Below, piece after piece: positions 26,601-37,167 of a stretch of DNA of 64,000 bases. The position numbers and the translations under genes are program-made. The stretch comes from Lineus longissimus (Eukaryota > Nemertea > Pilidiophora > Heteronemertea > Lineidae): the NCBI RefSeq assembly GCF_910592395.1, contig NC_088311.1, positions 498,501 through 562,500 on the forward strand. The letters are read 5' to 3'. The notes under the pieces are model-generated. The model had not been told where the DNA came from. It saw only the letters and a list, made by a program, of their open reading frames with translations, and made no database searches. Position 1 is the stretch's first letter; the number at the start of each line of letters is the position of its first letter.

Positions 26601-29600
26601 TTGTTAATAAAGACTACAACTATTCGCGGAAATTAACGTTTTTTCCTTTCTTGATTCACTTGCCATCACTCAGCGTGGGATGGAATGCAAATGAACGACT
26701 GAGGATCTAACTTTACAGTAGAAGCTTTTCATCCTGAATTATCAGGCGATTTCACCCGATGAATCCTTCTACTCCCTCCCGCCCGGAAACATGAGAAGGG
26801 CGGAGTCCTGTTGTTAGAGGTTGTTTTTGAGAGGAAGCTTCAGCTAACGTTACATCAACAGACCACATACAGAATTCGGATCCTGTACAATGACAACCGT
26901 ATATCGCCACAAGACCATGACATTCATCTCCCGAGCAAATCGAATCACTATTATCACCATGCGCGCCTAATTGTCAAAACCATATGTATAACAATTGCAT
27001 TATGCGCGAAAATTGTGTGAGTCTGGAAACAGTACAGCCATAAAACTACACAATCTTATACAACACGATTTATTGTGCTAATGTGAAATAAATTTTCGTG
27101 AGAGCATGATCATTTGATCGTCATTTGCTTCCTTATTGGAGATGAATCTGCCAACATGGATTGGAATGACGTATGGCCATAGGACTAGGATGATGAGGCT
27201 CTTGTGTTGATACTTTTTCATGTTGATGCGGAAGCGGTTGATCGGAGGAAACGACCAAAAGCTTTCCGATAGCAAACCCTTTTCTTATTGCGACTGCGTA
27301 GGTGCTGCGCCTGGGCTAAATGCCACGGGTGCCTCGTACGTATCATTTGGCTTCTGGTCATACCTCCAGGGCAAATCGGGTTTTCAACTCATTACCCGTG
27401 ATTTAGTCGTGTGGATTTGATCCATGTGACAAATCTCTCGGCTCGGCCGTAACCTGTTGTGATTGGCTGCCGTATTGTTGTTATTCATGTTGCAAAGTCG
27501 ACATGAGATGGGCAGGTGATAGGGAACTGGATTCAAAGTGTAGCTTCTCGAGCCGTGACTGACTCTCGCTGGTGCCTGTGAGCGCATGCACAGAATGAGC
27601 TTCATTCTGTGTCTGAGACTTTGCAAGTTGGATTCGAGGCAGCTGTAGTTAAGGCATCACTCGTAGTTCTCCATGGAGCAATATTTCACCATGTGGTCAT
27701 GATAAGTGTGCCCCATAACGCCTGCGATCTCGCCAAGACAATAAAACCTTTCGTGAATCAAGACATGCTGCGAGGGACGACAATAGTCGATGACATGCGA
27801 GCACTCGCAATGACCTGTCTCAACCGGTGATTATAGCTTTTATCCTCGCTTACAGACACCAGCACACACATAAAGCTTGCTTAGACGACATCCCCGACAA
27901 TAAATCTGGTGATTGAAAAAGCAATTATTGCCGCCGAGATACGGTTACATAAAGATGCTGATTACGGGTGTGGTCGTTACGGTGAGAGTAGAGGAACATG
28001 AAGCGGAGCCCTGATCTCCTGGAACCAGCAGGTAAAATGGACCGAGATTACACAATAAGCTTATTCCCCTCCAAGCCCCCTTGAAAAGACATTAGCGACA
28101 TGTGTATCTTAAATAATAACTTACTATAGTTGTATAGTTGTTAACATTGACAATATAAGCACTCTTTCTCTTTTTGAGAAGAAGTTTGATATCATGAGCA
28201 AATACGTTGTAGCATTAGTTCCGTGTCAAAGAGAAGCACTGGAAAGATTTGATTTTAACGACTACCTTGAACGAGATGCCTCTCTAGTTAAGATATCTGA
28301 TCGACCATCGAAGTGATAACTTTCCAGACATATTTATGATAAGCCTCGCCCAGTATCTGTCACAATAATTGATCTAAGATACGACTCCATTCTTAGTGTG
28401 TGTAAGATCTCAATCAGGCGCTCATGTTTGGTTTTAATCAGGAATTAGAATACATGTCATCAGTGGAAACCCCGAGTATACTGCCGCTCTCTTATCTTGA
28501 ATCACCGCATACCCGAGGCGGGTGACAATCTCGACTGAAATTTCTACAGTTTATACTGCCTTTAAACAAAGATTGATCTTTATTTCAGCATTGTTGTCGA
28601 AGTAAATAGTGCACTGGCACAGTGGCTGTCTGTGGTATGTTCTCAACAGCTCTGGGCTGAAAAATATCTCTGCAACCCGCCACTTGCTTTATGGTAAGAA
28701 TCGCTTGTGGAAGAAGCTCATTCTCCGTAGAATGCCGAGGAAGTCGTAGCTGATTGGTTTGAATATTACCATCGCTGATTGGTCAAAATATCGTATCGAC
28801 ATGTCGACGTGAACGTCTTCATGACCGTACCCAACACGGGACAGTGGTGAATGTGTGTTTGTGACTCCACGCATGTGTTATTGCATATTGTTTGAATATA
28901 ATGAGCCACAATCAGGCAAACTGCTCATCTCAACACAATTAGCACTAATATAATCCTGATACGATCTTTTTCATGACATTAAAATGCTTTCACTTATTTA
29001 CTCCGCATCCCTTGAGCCAGTATATCTAATTTGGGATGTATAAACTAATTTTGGACGCTTTTATATTAAAGTTTCATCCATCGTTACGGAGGTGCTTTGA
29101 TAAATGACGCACAACTCAATGATATTGAATGATGTATACATTGCGAGGTAGAGCACAAGATATTGCGCAATAGAGTCCCCGGGCGGAGGCAGGTGGAGCT
29201 GGTTCCACAATCCGTACGAATGATGAAGTAAGAAGTACAAAGTCCCATGCGGGTTCATTTGCGTGAAACTCAAATATCATCTTAGTTGTACGAGAAATCG
29301 GCTTCGTTAAAATGCATTTCGTTCTTTGTCGTTTGTAGCACTTGGTAATGCTTGTCAACCTACCTACAGCGACTTGACTCAGGGAACTGGCATATACATG
29401 TACATAAAGAACCTCGATGTAGGCCTGAACCTGCAACCTCGACACGAGTACGGTGGCCAACTGTAGTAAAGCATTCGTTGTGGTGGGCGCACTCAGTCCG
29501 GCAGAACAGTGCCCGACGTTCACCATTCCTTTGGTTGAGAGCAAGGGTCATTGGCCATCAGCTGCAGTTCCACCATTGAACGATGTCCTTCTATCGAGAA

Positions 29601-31266
29601 AAGAATCACATGGTCATCTCATTTGGTTTTCAAATTGAGTTGTTTGCCATCAGCCGCAGAGGGCGAATGATCTCGGCTGGCCGCCGTACAGCTACTTGAT
29701 TCAGGATGTGATACTAATACTTGTGAGTATGAATTCTTAGCTATTTAGGTTCTATGTCAGCAATGAAGCCTTATGCGGCCAATCTGTCGACCAGTTCCCC
29801 GATGGGTGATCAGTTACCCGACTGGCCAATCACCCTTGCATTTTACTCAATGGCGCATCTTACTGCCTACTGATATTCATATTCTGCTTCGTCGGCGGAG
29901 CTCGCAGTCTCTAAAGCTTTAATTTGTCCAGTGATTATACATTCATGACTGACCAGAAAGCTACTTACACTCTCTGAATATCTGAAAAATGATCGCAAAC
30001 GGAGTTGTTACCAACCGGGTGGATTGACAGCGCCACTCTTTTTTGTTCCAGCAACTAATGTAATGAGGCGGCGCAGACGACCCGCGGTACCACTGGCAAC
30101 GTATAGCATTTCCGTTCACGTCTACCCAGAACAATACTCTACGCGACACAAGCACTGCCGTGAACTCGTGACTTAAAGGCACGATGTGGTTGCCGTGCAC
30201 CCCAAGCACCTCCCAATGGTGTGCTGGGTTCAACTGCGTGTCTTGTCCGTCACTATACCAAACAGACAGAGAAGAACGAATATCATCTGTGACGCCATTA
30301 GGCGAGTTACAAGATTCGCGAAGATTTCCTGATTTCCTCTATCAGTCAAATAACTTTCGAATAATTGGGGTCGAAATCATTATCTTTGTTTTATGGTCGC
30401 ATGTCAAGTTAGCAATTCTGCCATCAATCAATAAATAACCTCACTGGAGTGCATGCCTTCTCTAATTGACTCGGTGGCGTTTATCAAAGTCACGTCATGT
30501 CCGCCATCATATTGTAACTGAGGCGTGCCAGCCTTCAGGGTGAATTTAGAATTTACCATGGTCACCATGGACGCAGTGGTTTGGCCTCCTTCCTTACCCC
30601 TCAGCATAAGGAGACAGGATGACGCAATGGACTGTCCAGGAGTCCAAATTCACCATGGTGAAATAGCTGTCAGTTTACCGTAGTGAATGATGAATTTACC
30701 ATGGTGAAAAGGGCAAACATTTCCTCTAAGGGTTAAGGCTCAGCCAGCGAATTACGTATCGGGCCGCAGAGTAAAGACATGTTCAGTCTCACTTTCCTTG
30801 GTGCGCCTACCATCATGTGTAACAACGGTCGAGAAGATTAGCTATCAAATATCGAATGACCTGTAAGCTCTATCACAATACTATGGCCTCGGCGTATCTT
30901 AATCTTTGCGACTATGTCTTACATTGACAAATTCGAACTAAAAAGGGACCGCCTTAAGACAGCCACAACACGTAGAAAATCGTAAGTAATAGAAAAAGTC
31001 GCCTTTTGAGAGAGTTCATCATCACTGCCTGGATAGATTGCTAAAGAGGTTAGCACGTTCCACTGGCCTGGGAGGAAACCCTTACCCCAAGCATCGTATA
31101 TCAGCTCCAGGCATAAATGACTTGGTTACTTTTTTGATGGTCCCTCAAGCACTGAGGGGTGGGTGTGTTTACGATCGTATCATTTATTCAGTAATCGCTG
31201 TTTTGGTGATAATGATTGTTTTATCAAAATAGGGTTTACTAACTAATTGCTATTGACAAGAAGAAG
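23675..31266. other. No complete gene recognised
   Basis: About 7.6 kb with weak candidates only. A - strand frame near 24006-24150 is open for about 45 codons behind a CGGCAG acceptor. A 44-codon + frame at 25602-25736 starts MAAASALTTPGG after GAAATGG. Neither has a partner exon or a recognised domain. A hairpin-capable AGCAC/AGGAT...ATCCT/GTGCT segment lies near 24391-24421. The last part contains the palindrome cluster at 30552-30708. Confidence 0.5.
30552..30708. repeat. Cluster of ACCATGGT palindromes
   Basis: TTCACCATGGTGAA (30649-30662) is a perfect 14 bp palindrome. Variants lie at 30552 (TTTACCATGG, followed directly by TCACCATGG), 30674-30687 (TTTACCGTAGTGAA) and 30695-30708 (TTTACCATGGTGAA). 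The last two start 21 bp apart, about two helical turns. Possible operator-like binding sites or fragments of a small repeat; no function is shown. Confidence 0.55.
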
Positions 31267-34200
31267 ATGGCGGACAAACTCTGGCAGTGGATTTCTGTGT
31301 TTTGTATATGTTTCTCTAAAGGTAAGAGACAGCGAGTGTTCCTGATCTAAAGCGAGTGTCCCCACTGCTCTTCGCGCGATCCGCATCCAATTGACGATGA
31401 GCTCCTGCAGTCACTTATGCGGTGTAGGTTGGAAGTTGAGGGATGTAGTTTTCATTTGGCTTACTTCAGACCATCTAATGGATGACACAAAGCAGTGTAC
31501 TGAGGTACCGCCGTAACGTTACCTCATATTACTCTAACGTTCCGTTTCAGGCTACAGTACAGCACCAATAGAATATGATATCATAACGTCACGGATGATA
31601 TATGACGACTCGGGATCCGGATACCTAGTAATATATAAGCCGTACAAAAACTTGGCATGGGATACTCGGGCACTGTTGATTTCTGGTCCACCTGTGACAG
31701 GGAAACATCTAAAATTCCGAATTGATCGGTATCAACTCGGTCAAGGCTGCAGCTTCTCGCTTCGTGATTCTGATACCTGTGATACTTCAGGCATAATGAA
31801 TCTGGATACGACCAACCTGCCTTCGTACGCATTCGCACAGTCGTTCAGGATTTGCGCCAAGTACAATTCCGTTAAGAATCATGCCGGTCCGGACACCGAC
31901 ATCAGGATCTATTTCGAATGTAAGCAAAGTAACTCATCTATTTCATTTATCAATGCCGAGTAAAATGAACAGCATGGGGATGTTTCAGAAAATATGGTGA
32001 TATCGCATACCATGGATTCTTATCGCCCGGGGCCATCGTCACCAGTCACGGGAACGAAAGGAAAAGCGCTGAACCTTCTGATCTGAAGCCACCCTAAGTT
32101 TATCTTCTTCTCTTTTTCAGATGTACACTTTGCTCTTGACTCTGGAACATTGACCACACGACAAGGCAACATCGTTTCTGCGATGGCCTACTCAAACAAT
32201 TACAAAACAACGTGGACAGTAGACTTACCGGAGGGAGTCTGGCTCTCACTCAAGTTCCTGCAATTCAAGATACGACTGAACTCAGATGATAAAGTCTCAG
32301 TTTGTTATGGTGATATTAACGCTGGCACTGTTTGTGTGAATGAATACGAAAATACTAACTCTGACTCGGAATCCACACTTCTTGCTCTGGCACCTCTGAT
32401 CGTGCCCCAGAACAAAATAACCATTAGATTTACAGTCGGAAGCTCGGGTATCAGCGGGGCTGGTAAAGGCTTCTGGATGGAGTACCAAGGTAAAAGACTT
32501 ATACCAAATGATAGATCTGCTGAAGTTGCAGGTGATTCTTGCCAGACTTGCATCAATTGCATTATACCTTCGGTTAGTGGCAATGAACGATCGATCTACT
32601 GGGGTATTCACTATCGATGAAATCATGCATCGAACGACTGCGTTTACAGCAACTCAATAGCGGTATCTTCCTGGGTGTATCTGATCTTAATAGGTTGGGT
32701 AAAATGTTTTACGGTCACACTAACCCACCTAAACATATGGTTCGCTTCCAGCTATTGGATGTCCTTTCGCCCATCCGCTGGATCCAGCCCACGCTCATCA
32801 AGTGACCGCCGAACCAATCAACAAACATTACGATACCAATGATCATGTGACGTTTGCCTGTGATCCGAACTATGTCCAGACTGGAACCAATGTTACAACT
32901 ACATGTAATGAGAATGGAGAATGGTCGACCCTGGATATGCAATGCGAACGTAAGTTCAAATATCGCTGATAACTACCAATACCTTGAATTAGAACTTTTG
33001 GTGGAGTAGTCGTAACGTTACTTACTTCAGGACTGTGGAGTGATGATAGCAAGATAGGGCTTGGCTTCATGTAACTCACAGTTTGTAAAGGAGGCCTTGG
33101 TGACACCCCAGTGGGCTTCATGGAACGGACAGTTGCCAAGACAGGCGACATCCTAATGCACTTCATGTAACAGAAAGTGAGTTCTGTGGACGTTAATTTC
33201 TTCTCTTTAAACTAACAGCCGCACCAACCACGTCGACGCTAGCAATCACCACAACAACTACCACTGCTACGACCCTAACTACCACTACCACGACCCCAAC
33301 TACTACTACGACGACCCCAACTACTACTACCACGACCCCAACTACCACTACCACGACCCCAACTACTACTACGACGACCCCAACTACTACTACCACGACC
33401 CCAACTACCACTACCACGACCCAAACTACTACTAACACGACCCCAACTACTACTAACACGACCACAGCAACGACGACCCAAACCACAACCACAACGACCC
33501 CAACAACGACAACACCAACCACTACGACAATAATCCCAACTACCACCCCAGCCACAACGACGACCACCCCAACCTCTACTACCATGACTCCAACCACCAC
33601 AACAACCAGCACTGCCACAACTCCATCTACCACAATCTCAGCTGTGACAACTACGACAACCCCGACTACCACAACACCAGCTGGTGCTACAACATTGCCT
33701 ACCACAGCTCCAACAACCACAACACAGCCTACCACAGCACCAAATGCTACTACAACACCGACTACCGAAACAACAACGACTTCGACCATCCCCGCCGTGC
33801 CAACCTCGATGGCTCCATCAACTGCAACTGTCCCATCAGTAGTTGGCACATCATCGACAGCTACCACAGGACAGGCCATGATTAGCTCTTTCTCCAGCAC
33901 ATCATCAGCAGCAGTTTCAACGACTGAGAATGCAGTTCAAATGACCTCATCTCAAAGAACTTCCACAGGGGTTACTGGTACTTCGACAGAGGTTACTGCC
34001 ACATCGAGTGCCGGTACTGATAGTACTTCGACAGGGGTTACTGCCACATCGAGTGCCGGTGATGATGGTACTTCGACAGGGGTTACTGCCACATCGAGTG
34101 CCGGTATTGATGGTACTTCGACAGAGGTTACTGCCACATCGAGTGCCGGTACTGATGGTACTTCGACAGGGGTTACTGCCACATCGAGTGCCGGTGATGA

Positions 34201-35859
34201 TGGTACTTCGACAGGGGTTACTGCCACATCGAGTGCCGGTAATGATGGTACTTCAACAGAGGTTACTGCCACATCGAGTGCCGGTACTGATGGTACTTCG
34301 ACAGGGGTTACTGCCACATCGAGTGCCGGTATTGATGGTACTTCGACAGAGGTTACTGCCACATCGAGTGCCGGTATTGATGGTACTTCAACAGAGGTTA
34401 CTGCCACATCGAGTGCCGGTATTGATGGTACTTCAACAGAGGTTACTGCCACATCGACTTGTCATCTCTCTTGTCTCACCTCTGCTCTTACCAGAGAGGA
34501 AGGCTGTCCATTCAGCACAGATCAGCATATCGACATCTCGCATTGAGGTGGTTTTCTCTTGAGTCTCTGTGCCGAGAGTGACGGCTGTGTGCAAGCCAAT
34601 CCTGATGGAAAACCAGATAAACTGAAAGCAAGAGACATCAGTAACTCGCCCGGGAATGAAAACCTTCTTTCACTGAATTAAGAAGTCTTTAATCATTTCT
34701 GCTTTATTTCAGCGTTGATGATGGAAATTGGGGGAGGAATAATTGGCTTTTTCCTCATCGTCATCATCGCCCTGTCTGTGGTCATCTGCCGACGCAAAAG
34801 GTAGGGCAACAGCGTGCCACTGGCAGCAAAGTTGTCCTCAATTCCCTTATTTCCTAAAACCTTATTGTTCGGATCTGTAGCTTGGTTCATTTTCCTTGCC
34901 GAACCAAAATACTGATAGACACAGTCTGGATTTTCATTCTTGACTGATTCCTGGTTGAACCTACTGTGATTTTACCTTTCCAACAAATGTAGGCCTATGA
35001 ACGTCTTGCAAGAGCAAGCATTTCATGTCATCTTTTATCTAGGAGAGAAAGAGAGACAGAGAAGCTCCAGAAGATATTCGATTCGCGAAACGAGGAACCA
35101 GACTACGCCTTGTATGAGAACCCCCTTTACAACGAGGGACTGGAGGAGGACCCTTATCACTTTGTTGAGGCAAAACAAACAAACCGCCTATCGTATGGTA
35201 AGTACCAATGATTCAGAGTCAGTTTCTGTCATGCAAGAAGCGATCCGATAACTCTCAAGGATATAACTGGATTCAGGTCCAAAGCCTTAGCTTTCGGGTC
35301 GGAGGGGGGCATGGATGGTAAGGAACATGTGTCACCTGGATGCCATCACGGTTCAGACGTTCCGTGCCACAGGCGGCCATCGTGTTTCGCCTCGTGGAGA
35401 AGATGACAGGCGGGTGAAAACATCTGCCCGAATTAATTGATACACAACCTTCAGAAAGACAATACTCATAGCACTAGTGGACGCAACTCTGCGTCAATTG
35501 ATTGGGGACTGATCAATCGCGAATTGGTCGGTTGGTACTGGTGTAGTGTCACACACCTGTATGACGTGGTGTAATGATAGTCTGTGTTGTACGAGAGAAT
35601 ATTCTTTGATCGATGAAGAATGGATTATGTGCTTGGGGAGAGGTTCGGCCTTGAAATAACAGTCTCCTTTCCTCTCGTAGGTTACGATCAAGACAGGACT
35701 CAGTCCCAGCGTGATTCAGACAAGTACTCGCTTTATGACAATCCCTTCGGCCAACGTGCACCTCCACGGAATGATACCAGGCATGAGGAGTCGATATACA
35801 GCATGTCCGGGAATATAAGTGACTTTCAGGGTATACCCAGGATCAGGACCACATTGTAA
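31267..35859 (+). CDS. CUB-CUB-sushi transmembrane mucin
   Basis: Probable type I surface glycoprotein of about 890 aa. Coding exons: 31267-31321, 31551-31919, 32121-32489, 32752-32949, 33219 to about 34460, 34713-34800, 35043-35197, 35681-35859. Exon 1 encodes a signal peptide (MADKLWQWISVFCICF). Exons 2 and 3, each 369 bp and phase 1-1, encode CUB-like domains; the second has LSLKFLQFKI and GKGFWMEYQ. Exon 4 is a four-cysteine sushi/CCP domain (FACDPNY, NGEWS). Exon 5 is a Thr/Pro mucin stalk followed by ten 15-residue repeats (GTSTGVTATSSAG core). Exon 6 holds the TM helix, then the stop-transfer CRRKR. The tail carries YENPLYN (an NPxY motif) and YDNPFG. The 3' end of exon 5 is unresolved: no strong phase-1 donor precedes the in-frame stop at 34544-34546; ACTT|GTCATC near 34458 fits phase but is weak. 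Overall fold is confident; ligand and function are unknown. Confidence 0.85.
33219..34460 (+). repeat. Coding minisatellites in the mucin stalk
   Basis: The first part (about 33240-33560) repeats roughly 21 bp Thr/Pro units with ACC/ACT/ACG codons. The second (about 33977-34458) has ten full 45 bp units plus a partial one, each encoding GTST(G/E)VTATSSAG followed by TD, DD, ID or ND. The dense Ser and Thr predict heavy O-glycosylation. Because 45 is a multiple of three, copy number can vary without breaking the frame, and the opposite strand is also open (Val-rich) by composition alone. Confidence 0.93.
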
Positions 35860-36123
35860 AGAGGAAATGCCAAACAAGGCAACTTCTCATGCTGACCAAC
35901 GAAATATTGGTGGAAGGAGTTCTCCTGTCCCGCCATGGCTTCGACCCAGAGAAAACTTTGAAATTGCATCGGTCCCGAGTTGAAAAATCCCGTATTTGGT
36001 AAATCTGAATGTATCTTATTAATCCAAGTCATGTCTTTCATTGGTTTGTCACATGCGGCTTGTTTTTGCAAATTGTAGGAGTGCTTATCGTGTGTCGTAT
36101 CGTATACATTGTTCTTAGAATGA

Positions 36124-36129
36124 AATAAA
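36124..36129 (+). terminator. Polyadenylation signal of the CUB-sushi mucin gene
   Basis: AATAAA lies 265 bp after the stop codon at 35857-35859, in a short AT-rich stretch. It is the first canonical hexamer after the stop on this strand, giving a 3' UTR of roughly 290 bases. Confidence 0.6.
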
Positions 36130-37091
36130 GCTGATTGAAATAAAAGGAGCGGAGCGTCAACTCTGGTGGTGCTTGCAGCTAATGATTTTAATACATGTCA
36201 ATCTCAGTAAATAAGGGAGGCAGTATCACTCCGTCGTGCATTCGAATGGATTTCATCTGGGACTATCATGACGTCATAAAAAAAACAGACCAGTAGATAT
36301 TTAGATGACACAATGTACATTATCTATGTGTTATCACTAACGGTCATTACGGTCGCATTAACACGGCTTATGACCTGGAAGGCAAGAAAGAAAACTTGAT
36401 ATTATCATATACATGGCCTTATTCTACCATGACTAACGATATAAAAAGGGGGCATATAATTATCGTTTGACGATGATGTTTTCAGTGAAAACAGACGAGA
36501 AAACCATTGGAGTTAGATCTCTGGATGAGCAGGCGAGTGCATGGTGGCTGCAGTCCTGCCATCAGCCGAGAGCAAGTCTGCATCAGACTCGTTCACGTGT
36601 TTGGCTTGGAGTGAGATCTCTGGATGAGCAGGCAAGTGCATGGTGGCTGCAGTCCTGCCATCAGCCGAGAGCAAGTCTGCATCAGACTCGTTCACGTGTG
36701 TGGCTTGGAGTTGGATCTCTGGATGAGCAGGCGAGTGCATGGTGGCTGCAGTCCTGCCATCATCCGAGAGCAAGTCTGCATCAGACTCGTTCACGTGTTT
36801 GGCATCCTCCTTCTTTGTTCGATTGCAAACATAGGTAGGCACCATACCGTCTCTCATAGTTACAAATGTCTTTCCCAACAACTGGCTACCGGTGTGGAGT
36901 AAAACCAGCAAGGAGACGTCACAACCGTCTAGCCGGCGCTCAGTAAAGGAGGGCGGTGCTTCCCCCGTACCGAAATGCTGTCACTTTGAGCGATGGCCCT
37001 TTAAGGGAAAGTAAGACAGCGACTGTCCGTCTATAGTTTTAACATGAAGAGAAGACACTGACGTGTGCGATGGCCCCTGCACATGTCCACT
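36130..37091. other. Intergenic region between the two mucin genes
   Basis: About 1 kb separates the mucin genes. It contains the 99 bp triplicated repeat at 36505-36815 and otherwise no supported gene. Confidence 0.6.
36505..36815. repeat. 99 bp direct repeat, three copies
   Basis: Three copies about 99 bp apart, starting near 36512, 36611 and 36710, marked by GATCTCTGGATGAGCAGG and CATCAGACTCGTTCACGTGT. A copy is 33 codons long, so long frames exist on both strands: 123 codons on + (SLDEQASAWWLQSCH core) and 132 codons on -. Each copy carries a CACGTG E-box. I see no signal peptide, splice partner or known domain, so coding is unlikely but not excluded. Confidence 0.9.
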
Positions 37092-37100
37092 TATATATAG
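37092..37100 (+). promoter_or_regulatory. TATA box of the second mucin gene
   Basis: TATATATAG lies 68-76 bp upstream of the chosen start at 37168 and 38-46 bp upstream of an in-frame ATG at 37138. A start site about 30 bp downstream would fall near 37125, just before either ATG. Confidence 0.5.
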
Positions 37101-37167
37101 CCTGTATCGTTTGATCAAACTTTGTGTATAGATTTTAATGGCGTTACACAATGTCACAGGAAAGACA

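Noticed and set aside
29116-29544. 142-codon - strand frame and overlapping + frames
   Set aside because: Open on both strands at once, with no domain, splice partner or signal peptide; probably chance.
33193-33900. 235-codon - strand frame, Val-rich
   Set aside because: It is the reverse complement of the Thr codon repeats of the mucin exon; no start context or domain.
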